DNA from: Xylophilus sp. Leaf220
GTDB lineage: Bacteria > Pseudomonadota > Gammaproteobacteria > Burkholderiales > Burkholderiaceae_C
Assembly: GCF_001421705.1 (NCBI RefSeq)
Contig: NZ_LMKO01000024.1
Location: 90,399-154,398 of the forward strand
Direction: 5' to 3'
Length of the DNA: 64,000 nt
The position numbers and the translations under genes were made by a program. The number at the start of each line of letters is the position of its first letter. Position 1 is the stretch's first letter. Shown here piece by piece: positions 27,503 to 36,011 of this stretch. Under the pieces are notes generated by a model that did no database searches, had not been told where the DNA came from, and worked only from the letters and a program-made list of their open reading frames with translations.

Positions 27503-28066
27503 ATGGACCAGGCCGTTGTTTCCCCGCGCCCCGCACCCGCGGCCGCGCTTCCTCCCCCCACCCAGACCCTGCGCTTCGTGCTCAACGGCCACCCGACCCA
27601 GGTGGAGGTGGCGCCGTGGACCACCCTGCTCGACCTGCTGCGCGAGGACCTGCAGCAGAGCGGCACCAAGAAGGGCTGCGACCACGGCCAGTGCGGCGCC
27701 TGCACCGTGCTGGTGGACGGCCGCCGGATCAACTCCTGCCTGACGCTGGCCCTGATGCACGAAGGTGCCGAGGTGACCACGGTCGAGGGCCTGGCCAAGG
27801 AGGATGCGCTGCATCCGCTGCAGCAGGCCTTCATCGACCACGACGCCTTCCAGTGCGGCTACTGCACGCCGGGCCAGATCTGCTCGGCCGTCGGCCTGAT
27901 GAACGAGGGCCATGCGCACGACGCCGAGGACGTGCGCGAACAGATGAGCGGCAACGTCTGCCGCTGCGGCGCCTATGCCGGCATCGTCTCGGCGGTGGTG
28001 CAGGTGATCCGGCAGCAGCCGGCTGCCGCACCCGGCGCGGCCCACGGGCAGGAGGCCGCACGATGA
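27503..28066 (+). CDS. Molybdenum hydroxylase, [2Fe-2S] subunit (PaoA-like)
   Basis: The 187-aa small subunit of a xanthine-dehydrogenase-family enzyme. The plant-type ferredoxin cluster motif is CDHGQCGACTVLVDG with a fourth Cys in INSCL. The helical second cluster domain has CGYCTPGQIC and CRCG. Together they carry electrons from the molybdenum site to FAD. The start at 27503 follows AGAAGGA. No clear Tat signal is seen, unlike E. coli PaoA, so this complex may be cytoplasmic. It overlaps the next gene by 4 bp. Confidence 0.93.
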   Translation: MDQAVVSPRPAPAAALPPPTQTLRFVLNGHPTQVEVAPWTTLLDLLREDLQQSGTKKGCDHGQCGACTVLVDGRRINSCLTLALMHEGAEVTTVEGLAKEDALHPLQQAFIDHDAFQCGYCTPGQICSAVGLMNEGHAHDAEDVREQMSGNVCRCGAYAGIVSAVVQVIRQQPAAAPGAAHGQEAAR

Positions 28067-29067
28067 ACCCGTTCGCCTTCGAACGCGCCGCCTCCGCCGC
28101 CGATGCGGTGGCCCGCGCCGGCGCCCACCATGGCGAAGTGCGCTTCATCGCCGGCGGCACCAACCTGCTCGACCTGATGAAGGAGGGGCTGACCGCGCCC
28201 GATGCGCTGGTCGACATCAACGCCCTGCCGCTCGGCGGCATCGAGGACATCGCGGGCGGCGGCCTGCGCATCGGGGCGTTGGCGCGCAACGCCGACACCG
28301 CCTGGCACCCGGCGGTGCAGCAGCGCTACCCGCTGCTGGCCCAGGCGCTGCTGGCCGGCGCCTCGCCGCAGCTGCGCAACATGGCGACCACCGGCGGCAA
28401 CCTGCTGCAGCGCACCCGCTGCTATTACTTCTACGACGTGTCGGTGCCGTGCAACAAGCGCCAGCCCGGCAGCGGCTGCCCCGCCATCGGCGGGGTGAAC
28501 CGGATCCACGCGATCCAGGGCGCGAGCGACTCCTGCATCGCGGTGCACCCGTCCGACATGTGCGTGGCGATGGCCGCGCTCGACGCCACGGTGCAGGTCC
28601 AGGGTGCGCAGGGCAGCCGCAGCATCGCCTTCGCCGACTTCCACCGCCTGCCCGGCGACCGGCCGGATCTGGACACCACGCTCGCGCCCGGCGAACTGAT
28701 CACCTCGGTAGACCTGCCCGCCGCGCCGCTGTTCGCGCGCACCGCGTACCTGAAGATCCGCGACCGCCGCTCCTATGCCTTCGCGCTGGTGTCGGTGGCC
28801 GCCGCGCTCGACCTGGAAGCCGACGGCCGCACGGTGAAGTCGGCCCGCATCGCGCTCGGCGGCGTCGCGCACAAGCCGTGGCGCCTGCCGGAAGCCGAGG
28901 CGCTGCTGGCTGGCGCCACCGTGGGCGAAGAGGCCTTCGGCCGCGCCGCCGACGCCCTGCTGGCGGGCGCCCGCGGCCAGGGCGACAACGATTTCAAGAT
29001 CCTGCTGGCCCGCCGCACCGTCGTGCGCGCCCTGCTGCAGGCAGCCGGCCCGGAGGCGGCCGCATGA
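28063..29067 (+). CDS. Molybdenum hydroxylase, FAD subunit with extra [4Fe-4S] motif (PaoB-like)
   Basis: The 334-aa FAD-binding subunit has FIAGGTNLLDLMKEG and an NMATTGGNLLQRTRC segment. A Cys-rich insertion (RCYYFYDVSVPCNKRQPGSGC) supplies the ligands seen for the additional [4Fe-4S] cluster in PaoB. The C-terminal CO-dehydrogenase flavoprotein domain is complete. It starts inside the previous stop (ATGA). Confidence 0.93.
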   Translation: MNPFAFERAASAADAVARAGAHHGEVRFIAGGTNLLDLMKEGLTAPDALVDINALPLGGIEDIAGGGLRIGALARNADTAWHPAVQQRYPLLAQALLAGASPQLRNMATTGGNLLQRTRCYYFYDVSVPCNKRQPGSGCPAIGGVNRIHAIQGASDSCIAVHPSDMCVAMAALDATVQVQGAQGSRSIAFADFHRLPGDRPDLDTTLAPGELITSVDLPAAPLFARTAYLKIRDRRSYAFALVSVAAALDLEADGRTVKSARIALGGVAHKPWRLPEAEALLAGATVGEEAFGRAADALLAGARGQGDNDFKILLARRTVVRALLQAAGPEAAA

Positions 29068-29128
29068 GCGCCCGCACCTTGGCCCCGACAGCCCGCCCCC
29101 TGCCGCACGCCCGCACCGAGGTACTCCC

Positions 29129-31423
29129 ATGAACAGCACGTCCCCAGCCCCCGCCACCCCCCGCGCACCCCGGCCCGAGGTGAACCTGCCCGGCCCCTTC
29201 GGCACCCCGGTGCCGCGGGTCGACGGCCGCGCCAAGGTGACCGGCGCCGCCCGCTACGCGGCCGAGCATTTCGCCGACGGCATGGTCTACGGCGTGGTGA
29301 TCTCGGCCACCATCGCCCGCGGCCGGATCGCGCGGATCGACACCGCCGCCGCCCGGGCCGTGCCCGGCGTGGTGGAGGTGATGCACCACGGCAACCGCCT
29401 GCCGATGTCGCGCCTGGACCTGATGCACAAGGACATCGTCTCGCCCTCGGGCTCGCCGTTTCGGCCGCTGGAAGACGACCGGGTGCATTCCGAGGGCCAG
29501 CCGGTCGCGCTCGTCATCGCCGAAACCTTCGAGGCCGCGCGCCACGCCGCCCGGCTGGTGCGGATCGACTATGCGGCCGAACCCCACCGCAGCAGCCTGC
29601 ACAAGCGCCTGGACGAGGCGCGCAAGCCCGGCCGGCTGAAGTTCGGCTTCACCCCGCCGCCGAAGCCGCGGGGCGATGCGGCGGGCACCTTCCGGTCGGC
29701 CGGCATCCGGGTCGCGGCCGAGTACCTTGCCTCCTCCGAATACCACAACCCGATGGAGATGCACGCCACCACCGCCGTCTGGGACGGCCCGGGCCGGCTC
29801 ACCGTGTACGACAAGACCCAGGGCGCGCAGAACTCGCGGATGTACCTGGCCCATGCGCTGAAGCTGAAGAAGGAGAACGTGCGGGTGCTGTGCCCTTACG
29901 TGGGCGGCGCTTTCGGTTCGGGGCTGCGGCCGCAGTACCAGTCGCTGCTGGCGTCGATGGCCGCGCTCAAGCTGCAGCGCCCGGTGCGGGTGGTGCTGAC
30001 CCGCCAGCAGATGTTCACCTTCGGCCACCGGCCCGAAGCGGTGCAGACGATCAGGCTCTCCTGCACGCCCGACGGCCGGCTGACCTCGGTGCAGCACAGC
30101 GCGGTGACCGAAACCTCGCGCAACGAGGACTACGTGGAGGTGATCGTCAACTGGTCGGCCCTGCTCTACCCGTGCGACAACGTGGCGCTCGATTTCAAGG
30201 TGGTGCCGCTCGACCGCTTCACGCCCATCGACATGCGGGCGCCCGGCGCCGTCACCGGTGTGCATGCACTCGAATGCGCGATGGACGAGCTGGCCTACGC
30301 CGCCGACCTCGACCCGCTGGCGCTGCGCCTGTGCAACTACGCCGAGCGCGACCACGGCGAGGACAAGCCCTTCTCCAGCAAGGCGCTGCGCGACTGCTAT
30401 GCCCAGGGCGCCGAGCGTTTCGGCTGGGCGCGCCGCTCGGCCGCGCCGCGCTCGATGCGCGACGGCCGCACCCTCATCGGCTGGGGCATGGCCACCGGCG
30501 TCTGGGACGCGATGCAGATGCCCGGCGCCGCCCGTGCGGTGCTGCAGGCCGACGGCACGCTGGCGGTGAGCAGCGCCACCACCGACATCGGGACCGGCAC
30601 CTATACCGTCATGGCCCAGATCGCCGCGGCGAGCATCGGCCTGCCGCTCGACAAGGTGGTGTTCACCCTGGGCGACTCCACCCTGCCGATGGCGCCGATC
30701 GAGGGCGGCTCGATGACGGTCGCCACCATCGGCACGGCGGTGCAGGCCGCCTGCCACAAGCTGGCGCGTACTCTGTTCCGCATGGTGCGGGTGCTGCCCG
30801 ACGCGCCGCTCGGCAAGCCGCTGTTCAAGGAGGTCGAGTTCGTGGACGGCCGCATCCGCCTGGTGGCCGACCCGGCACGGTCGGTGGCCTTCGACGACCT
30901 GATGCGGCGCAGCGGCAAGGACCGGGTCGAGGAAAAGACCCTGTCGCTCCCGCATTTCCTGAAGCAACGCAAGTTCACCCGCTCCACCCATTCGGCGGTG
31001 TTCGCCGAGGTGCGGGTGGACGAGGACTTCGGCACCGTCGAGGTGACCCGCATCGTGAGCGCGATCGCCGCCGGCCGCATCGTCAACCCGCGCACCGCCA
31101 CCAGCCAGATCCAGGGCGGCGTGGTCTGGGGCATCAGCCATGCGCTGCACGAGGAAGCCCTGCACGACCACCGCCTGGGCAAGGTGGTGAACCACAGCTT
31201 CGCCGAGTACCACGTGCCGGTGAACCGCGACATCGGCGAGATCGACGTGCTCTTCGTGCCCGAGGAGGACGACGTGGTGAACCCGCTGGGCGTCAAGGGC
31301 GTGGGCGAGATCGGCATGGTGGGCGTGTCGGCCGCGATCGCCAACGCGATCTTCCACGCGACCGGCCGGCGGCTCTACAGCCTGCCGATGACGCCCGACA
31401 AGGTCATGGCGCCGGGTGGCTGA
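29129..31423 (+). CDS. Molybdenum hydroxylase, molybdopterin-binding large subunit (PaoC-like)
   Basis: A 764-aa catalytic subunit. VDGRAKVTGAARYAAEH opens the aldehyde oxidase fold. Cofactor-binding segments include VGGAFGSGLRPQYQS and DIGTGTYTVMAQIAA, and the active-site Glu lies in KGVGEIGMVG near the C-terminus. PaoABC enzymes oxidise aromatic aldehydes; related complexes oxidise N-heterocycles, so the substrate stays open. A maturation chaperone (PaoD/XdhC) is not adjacent. The MFS gene overlaps the last 8 bp. Confidence 0.93.
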   Translation: MNSTSPAPATPRAPRPEVNLPGPFGTPVPRVDGRAKVTGAARYAAEHFADGMVYGVVISATIARGRIARIDTAAARAVPGVVEVMHHGNRLPMSRLDLMHKDIVSPSGSPFRPLEDDRVHSEGQPVALVIAETFEAARHAARLVRIDYAAEPHRSSLHKRLDEARKPGRLKFGFTPPPKPRGDAAGTFRSAGIRVAAEYLASSEYHNPMEMHATTAVWDGPGRLTVYDKTQGAQNSRMYLAHALKLKKENVRVLCPYVGGAFGSGLRPQYQSLLASMAALKLQRPVRVVLTRQQMFTFGHRPEAVQTIRLSCTPDGRLTSVQHSAVTETSRNEDYVEVIVNWSALLYPCDNVALDFKVVPLDRFTPIDMRAPGAVTGVHALECAMDELAYAADLDPLALRLCNYAERDHGEDKPFSSKALRDCYAQGAERFGWARRSAAPRSMRDGRTLIGWGMATGVWDAMQMPGAARAVLQADGTLAVSSATTDIGTGTYTVMAQIAAASIGLPLDKVVFTLGDSTLPMAPIEGGSMTVATIGTAVQAACHKLARTLFRMVRVLPDAPLGKPLFKEVEFVDGRIRLVADPARSVAFDDLMRRSGKDRVEEKTLSLPHFLKQRKFTRSTHSAVFAEVRVDEDFGTVEVTRIVSAIAAGRIVNPRTATSQIQGGVVWGISHALHEEALHDHRLGKVVNHSFAEYHVPVNRDIGEIDVLFVPEEDDVVNPLGVKGVGEIGMVGVSAAIANAIFHATGRRLYSLPMTPDKVMAPGG

Positions 31424-32867
31424 GGCGCCACTGCTTTCCGTCGGCACGGCACCCGGTGGTGCGGACGCGGCCGAAGCCTGCGCCCCGGACGGCCTGCCGC
31501 CCGCGGCCCGGCGGCGGGCGATGGCGGTCATCATCCTGGGCATGACGCTCAGCGTGCTCGACGGCAGCATCCTGAACCTGGCGCTGCCCGGCATCGCGCA
31601 CGACCTGGGGGCCGATGCGGTCTCGTCGATCTGGATCGTCAACGCCTACCAGGTGGCCACGCTCGGCCTGCTGCTGCCGCTGGCCACGCTGGGCGACACG
31701 GTGGGCTACCGGCGGGTGTACCTGGGCGGCCTGGCGCTGTTCACCGCCGCCTCGGTCGGCTGCATCCTGGCGCAGACGCTCGGCCAGCTGGTCGCGGCGC
31801 GGGCGGTGCAGGGCGTGGGTGCCGCCGGCATGATGGGCGTCAACGCGGCGATGGTCCGGCTGGTGTATCCGCGCAAGCTGCTCGGCCGGGGCGTGGCGAT
31901 CAATTCGGTGGTGGTGGCCACCGCCTCGGTCGCGGGGCCGACGGTGGCGGCGGCGGTGCTGTCGGTCGCCAGCTGGCCGTGGCTCTTCGCGATCAATCTC
32001 CCGCTGGGGCTGATGGTGCTGCTGGGCGGCCGTGCCCTGCCGCGCAACACGGCCAAGGTGTCGGGCGTGCGCCTGTCGGTGGTGGACGTGCTGCTCAACA
32101 TGCTGATGTTCGGCCTGGTGTTCCTGGGCGCCGACGCGCTCGGCACCCGCACCGCCGGCGCCACCGGCTCCGGCAGCGCGGCCAGCGGCGTGGCGCTGCT
32201 GGCGGCGGGCCTCGCGGTCGGCTTCTTCTACCTGCGCCGCCAGAGCCGGCTGCCGCTGCCGCTGTTCCCGGTCGACCTGCTGCGGATCCCGGTGTTCGCG
32301 CTGTCGATGTGCACCTCGGTCGCGGCCTTCGCGGCGCAGATGCTGTCGTACATCGCGCTGCCGTTCCTGCTGCTGGGCAGCTACGGCCGCAGCCACCTGG
32401 CCGCCGGCCTGCTGATCACCGCCTGGCCGCTGGCCATCGTGGCGATCGCGCCGGTGGCCGGCCGGCTGATCGGCCGGGTGCCCGACGGGCTGCTGGGCGG
32501 CATCGGCCTCGGTACCCTGGCGACCGGCCTGGCGCTGCTGGCGGCGCTGCCGGCCCAGCCGTCGGATATCGACGTGGTGTGGCGGATGGCGATGTGCGGC
32601 ATCGGCTTCGGTTTGTTCCAGTCGCCCAACAACCACACCATCGTGACCACCCCGCCCGCCCACCGATCGGGCGGCGCCAGCGGCATGCTGGGCACCGCGC
32701 GGCTCACGGGGCAGACGCTGGGGGCGGTGCTGCTGGCGGTGGTGTTCAGCATCGCGCCGCCCGGCGACGGGCGCGGCCCCGTCGTGGCCCTTGGCCTGGC
32801 CGCGCTGCTGGCGGCGGGCGCCGGGGTGTTCAGCATGCTGCGGCTGCGGCACCGGAAGGCCGGCTGA
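31416..32867 (+). CDS. MFS transporter, DHA2 (EmrB/QacA-like) drug/metabolite exporter
   Basis: The 483-aa protein has about 14 hydrophobic segments. DHA2 features include motif D1-like MTLSVLDGSILNLALPGIA, the loop 2-3 motif LGDTVGYRRVYLGG, and motif C-like AGPTVAAAVL. Translation starts within the end of the PaoC-like gene (8-bp overlap), implying co-expression and possibly export of the substrate or oxidised product. A repeat element begins 8 bp after its stop. Confidence 0.9.
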   Translation: MAEAPLLSVGTAPGGADAAEACAPDGLPPAARRRAMAVIILGMTLSVLDGSILNLALPGIAHDLGADAVSSIWIVNAYQVATLGLLLPLATLGDTVGYRRVYLGGLALFTAASVGCILAQTLGQLVAARAVQGVGAAGMMGVNAAMVRLVYPRKLLGRGVAINSVVVATASVAGPTVAAAVLSVASWPWLFAINLPLGLMVLLGGRALPRNTAKVSGVRLSVVDVLLNMLMFGLVFLGADALGTRTAGATGSGSAASGVALLAAGLAVGFFYLRRQSRLPLPLFPVDLLRIPVFALSMCTSVAAFAAQMLSYIALPFLLLGSYGRSHLAAGLLITAWPLAIVAIAPVAGRLIGRVPDGLLGGIGLGTLATGLALLAALPAQPSDIDVVWRMAMCGIGFGLFQSPNNHTIVTTPPAHRSGGASGMLGTARLTGQTLGAVLLAVVFSIAPPGDGRGPVVALGLAALLAAGAGVFSMLRLRHRKAG

Positions 32868-33271
32868 GCGCATTGCTATTTAATCGATAGCACAAGGTCG
32901 GCGCAGGACGCCGGCTGGAGGGCGATTCGACTCGTGATCCGTAGTGGAAGCCGTGCGCCGTGGCATTCGGATGTCGCGTTCCGGCGTGCCGCAGTGCCGG
33001 CCGCGGGCCTGCCGCTTTGGCGGCGCAGGCCGACGTGCAGGCCACCGCCGGGCCGACGGCGCGCAGCGCATCGTCCTCGCATGCTCTGCGCATGAACCGC
33101 CCTGCCCGCCCGTCCCTGTCCCGCCTTTTCTACCTGCGCCTGTACCGGCGCGCCCTCGCCGTGGCGGGTGCCTACGGCCTTTCTGCCGTGGCGTGAGAGG
33201 GTTGGCGGTAGACGCGCAGCACTGGCCGCGCATCGACCGCGCCTGCAAAGAAACAGCCCTGCGATAGCGCG
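32868..33271. other. 404-bp intergenic region with repeat copy C
   Basis: Lies between the convergent MFS and creatininase-family genes. The first ~60 bp is repeat copy C. The rest is GC-rich. Short open frames on either strand (e.g. 32944-33267) show no recognisable domains, so I call no gene here. Confidence 0.6.
32875..32930 (+). repeat. Interspersed two-hairpin repeat, copy C
   Basis: GCTATTTAATCGATAGC, then GTCGGCG / CGCCGGC, a stem kept by one G-U wobble. It starts 8 bp after the MFS stop. Confidence 0.75.
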
Positions 33272-34132
33272 TCAACCCGCGTCGCCGAGGTCCGGCGACG
33301 CGACCAGGGTGGACAGCGGTAGCGCTGCGATCTCCTGCAGCAGCAACGCCAGCTGCCGGCCTGCCGCCTCGACGGTCGCGGCGCCCTTGTCGGCCGTCGC
33401 CGCCGCCGCGTTGCCCGCCGCGCCCTGGCGGTTGTAGTCCTGCATCTGCCAGCCCAGCTTCGCGCTGCGGCCGTTGCCCAGGATCGGGTACTGCGCGGCA
33501 CGGTCTTCCGAGGTGGAGCGGAAATCCCGGGCCTCGGCCATGGCGACCCGCTCCGGGTGCAGGTGCAGCATCATCGACGTCTCGATGTCGCCCGCATGGA
33601 TGCCGAAGCGGTGCTCGTGCGGCGGGAACAGCCCCTGCACCGCGTCGGGCAAGGGCAGCGAGAACCAGCTGCTGGAATAGACGATCAGCCCGCACCGCGC
33701 CCGCAGGTCGCGCGCCACCAGGTCCATCGCCCCCACCTGCCCGCCGTGGCCGTTGAGCAGCAGCAGCCGGCGGATGCCGGTGCGGGCCACCGCCTCGCCG
33801 ATCTCGGTCCAGATGCGGATCAGCGTCCCGGCGCTGAAGCTGAGCGTGCCGGGGAAGGCCAGGTGCTCGGGACTGAAACCGACCGCCTGGGTCGGCAGGA
33901 ACAGGGCGTGCAGCGTGGGCGGCAGGTGCGGCAGCGAGGCGGCGACCACGCCTTCGACCAGCGCGCTGTCGACGCAGAGCGGCAGGTGCGGGCCGTGCTG
34001 TTCGGTGGCCGCCACCGGCAGCACGGCGACCGCCCGCGCCGCGGCGCCGGTGGCCTGCAGGCGTGCGAAGTCGGTGGTGCGCCAGTGGGACCAGTGGCGG
34101 GAGGCGGGAAGCGGAGCGGCGGCGTCGGTCAT
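33272..34132 (-). CDS. Creatininase-family amidohydrolase
   Basis: The 286-aa metal-dependent hydrolase shows metal-ligand motifs: EQHGPHLPLCVD, LLLNGHGGQVGAMD and GIHAGDIETSMML. The family includes creatinine amidohydrolase and MftE/FAPy deformylase-like enzymes. This sequence has no partner genes that identify a substrate. It is 22 bp downstream of corA but probably functionally separate. Confidence 0.9.
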   Translation of the reverse strand: MTDAAAPLPASRHWSHWRTTDFARLQATGAAARAVAVLPVAATEQHGPHLPLCVDSALVEGVVAASLPHLPPTLHALFLPTQAVGFSPEHLAFPGTLSFSAGTLIRIWTEIGEAVARTGIRRLLLLNGHGGQVGAMDLVARDLRARCGLIVYSSSWFSLPLPDAVQGLFPPHEHRFGIHAGDIETSMMLHLHPERVAMAEARDFRSTSEDRAAQYPILGNGRSAKLGWQMQDYNRQGAAGNAAAATADKGAATVEAAGRQLALLLQEIAALPLSTLVASPDLGDAG

Positions 34133-34154
34133 GCAGCCATCTTAGTGAGGCCCC

Positions 34155-35126
34155 TCACAGCCACCCGGCGCGCCGGAACCGGAAGTACAGGTAGCCGCAC
34201 ACCACGAAGATCAGCCCCAGCGCCACCGGGTAGCCGTACTGGAATTTCAGCTCCGGCATGTGCTCGAAGTTCATGCCCCAGATGCCGGCGAAGGCGGTGC
34301 ACACCGCGAAGATGCTGGCCCAGGCCGCCAGGCGCTTGGTCACCTCGCTCTCCTCGATGGTGACCATCGACAGATTCACCTGGATCGCGGTGCCGATGGT
34401 GTCGCGCATCGCGTCGATCGATCCGTTGATGCGGCTCAGGTGGTCGATCACGTCGCGGAAATAGTCCTGCGAGCCCATGCAGATCTGCGGCACCCGGCCG
34501 CCGTGCAGCTTGCCGACGGCCTCCAGCAGGGGCGCCACCGCGCGCTTCAACACCAGGGCGCGGCGCTTCAGTTCGTACAGCCGGCGGATGTTGTTGTAGG
34601 GCGCGCCCTTGGTGAAGATCTGCTGCTCGATCGTCTCCAGCTCCACCTCCAGCGCGTCGATCACCGGGAAGTAGCGGTCGACCACCGCATCCATCAGCGC
34701 GTACAGCACGAAACCCGACCCGGTCTTCAGCAGCTCGGGCTGGCGCTCGCAGCGCTCGCGCACGCCCAGGAACCCCAGCTTGCTGCGGTTGCGCACCGAG
34801 AGCACGTAGTTCCTGCCGACGAAGACGTCGACCTCGCCGACGTTGACCTCGCCGTGCTCCGCGTCGGGCTCGACCAGGTGGAAGACGGCGAAGAGCGAGT
34901 CGCCGTACTCCTCGATCTTCGGCCGCTGGTGGCCGTGGCGGGCATCCTCGACCGCCAGCTCGTGCAGGCCGAACTCCTGCTGCATCTCGTCCAACTCCTC
35001 GGGCGTGGCGTCGGCCAGCGCCACCCAGACAAAGCAGCCGGGCAGCGAGACGTACTCGCTGATGTGGTCCACGGAGATGTCGGCCAGCTTGGCCCCGTCC
35101 TGGTAGGCAACGCAGTTGATCAGCAT
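34155..35126 (-). CDS. corA: Magnesium/cobalt transport protein CorA
   Basis: A 323-aa pentameric channel subunit with the large N-terminal cytoplasmic domain and two C-terminal transmembrane helices (LAAWASIFAVCTAFAGIWGMNF and VALGLIFVVCGYLYFRF). The essential GMN selectivity motif is followed by EHMPELKF, and the basic tail RRAGWL ends the protein. Likely constitutive Mg uptake. It reads away from the kinase-like gene with 63 bp between. Confidence 0.95.
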   Translation of the reverse strand: MLINCVAYQDGAKLADISVDHISEYVSLPGCFVWVALADATPEELDEMQQEFGLHELAVEDARHGHQRPKIEEYGDSLFAVFHLVEPDAEHGEVNVGEVDVFVGRNYVLSVRNRSKLGFLGVRERCERQPELLKTGSGFVLYALMDAVVDRYFPVIDALEVELETIEQQIFTKGAPYNNIRRLYELKRRALVLKRAVAPLLEAVGKLHGGRVPQICMGSQDYFRDVIDHLSRINGSIDAMRDTIGTAIQVNLSMVTIEESEVTKRLAAWASIFAVCTAFAGIWGMNFEHMPELKFQYGYPVALGLIFVVCGYLYFRFRRAGWL

Positions 35127-35189
35127 CGGGCAGGTTCCGGCTCGTGGTGCAGAAGGGGCGGCGATCTTGCCACGGCTGCGGTCGCGCGG

Positions 35190-36011
35190 CTAAGCGCCGG
35201 CCGCCAGCGCCCAGGCCATCCGCGCCCGCAGCAGGTCGCGGCCCCAGCTGCGGTCGGCCGGCAGGCGGCGCAGCAGGCGCAGCCGCCGGACCGCGGTCGC
35301 CACCAGCGCCTGCACGGCCGGCGGGCGCAGCGCCAGCCAGCGGGCGAAGAGCGGCCGGGCCGCGTCGAAGGCGGCGGCCTCGTGCAGATGCAGTGCGGCC
35401 GAGTGCAGGTAGCACAGCACGTCGCGCGCCTGGCAGTGGGCCAGGGGCAGCACGGCGGCCGGGTCGTCCTCGAAATCGACGTACGCCACCGTGCCGTCGG
35501 GGCAGCGCACCAGATTGCGGGCGAAGGCCTGGCTCAGGCAGGCGCCGGCGTCGTGGGCGATGGCCAGGGCGTCCAAGCCGAGCGCGAAAAGGCCCAGCAT
35601 CGTCTCCGGCGGCCGGGCCGTGGCCGCGTGCATCTCCACCGCCAGCGACGGCGTATCCTGCCCGGGCGCGGCCAGGTGGCCCATCAGCAGGCCTTCGGGG
35701 CCCTCGGCCAGCACCGGCGGCACCCGCAGCCCGAGCGCGGCCAGCGCGCGCAGGCGTCGGGCCTCGGTGCGGATGGCCGGCGCGCCGCCCAGGTTGGGTA
35801 CCGGCCGCAGCAGCGGCAGCCGCGCGGCGCCGGCCAGGGCGCCCAGCACCCAGTAGGGCCAGCGGGCGTTGCGGGCGCCGGCCTTCTTCAGCCAGACCTG
35901 TTCGCCCTGCAGGTCGTAGTGCGCCAGGGGGCGCGGCTGGCCGGGTGCGGTGGCCTGCAGGAACTGCCGGTAGTGCGCGGCGCGGCCGGGGCTCGCCACC
36001 GCCTCAGGCAT
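35190..36011 (-). CDS. Small protein-kinase-like (Kdo/RIO-type) protein
   Basis: The 273-aa protein has sparse kinase-like landmarks: a Lys pair in EQVWLKKAG (~42), a candidate helix-C Glu in TEARRLRAL (~83), a catalytic-loop-like HDAGACLSQAFARN (~153-166) and a metal-binding YVDFEDDP (~178-184). The order and spacing resemble lipopolysaccharide or Bud32-like kinases, though the HGD motif is altered to HDA. Its start overlaps the end of the glutamate-synthase-like gene by 8 bp, so both are translated together. The C-terminus is rich in Arg and Leu. Function unknown. Confidence 0.72.
   Translation of the reverse strand: MPEAVASPGRAAHYRQFLQATAPGQPRPLAHYDLQGEQVWLKKAGARNARWPYWVLGALAGAARLPLLRPVPNLGGAPAIRTEARRLRALAALGLRVPPVLAEGPEGLLMGHLAAPGQDTPSLAVEMHAATARPPETMLGLFALGLDALAIAHDAGACLSQAFARNLVRCPDGTVAYVDFEDDPAAVLPLAHCQARDVLCYLHSAALHLHEAAAFDAARPLFARWLALRPPAVQALVATAVRRLRLLRRLPADRSWGRDLLRARMAWALAAGA

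Noticed and set aside
32944-33267. Possible small gene in the 32.9-33.3 kb gap
   Set aside because: Arg/Pro/Ala-rich translation in all frames, no family features and no convincing ribosome site.
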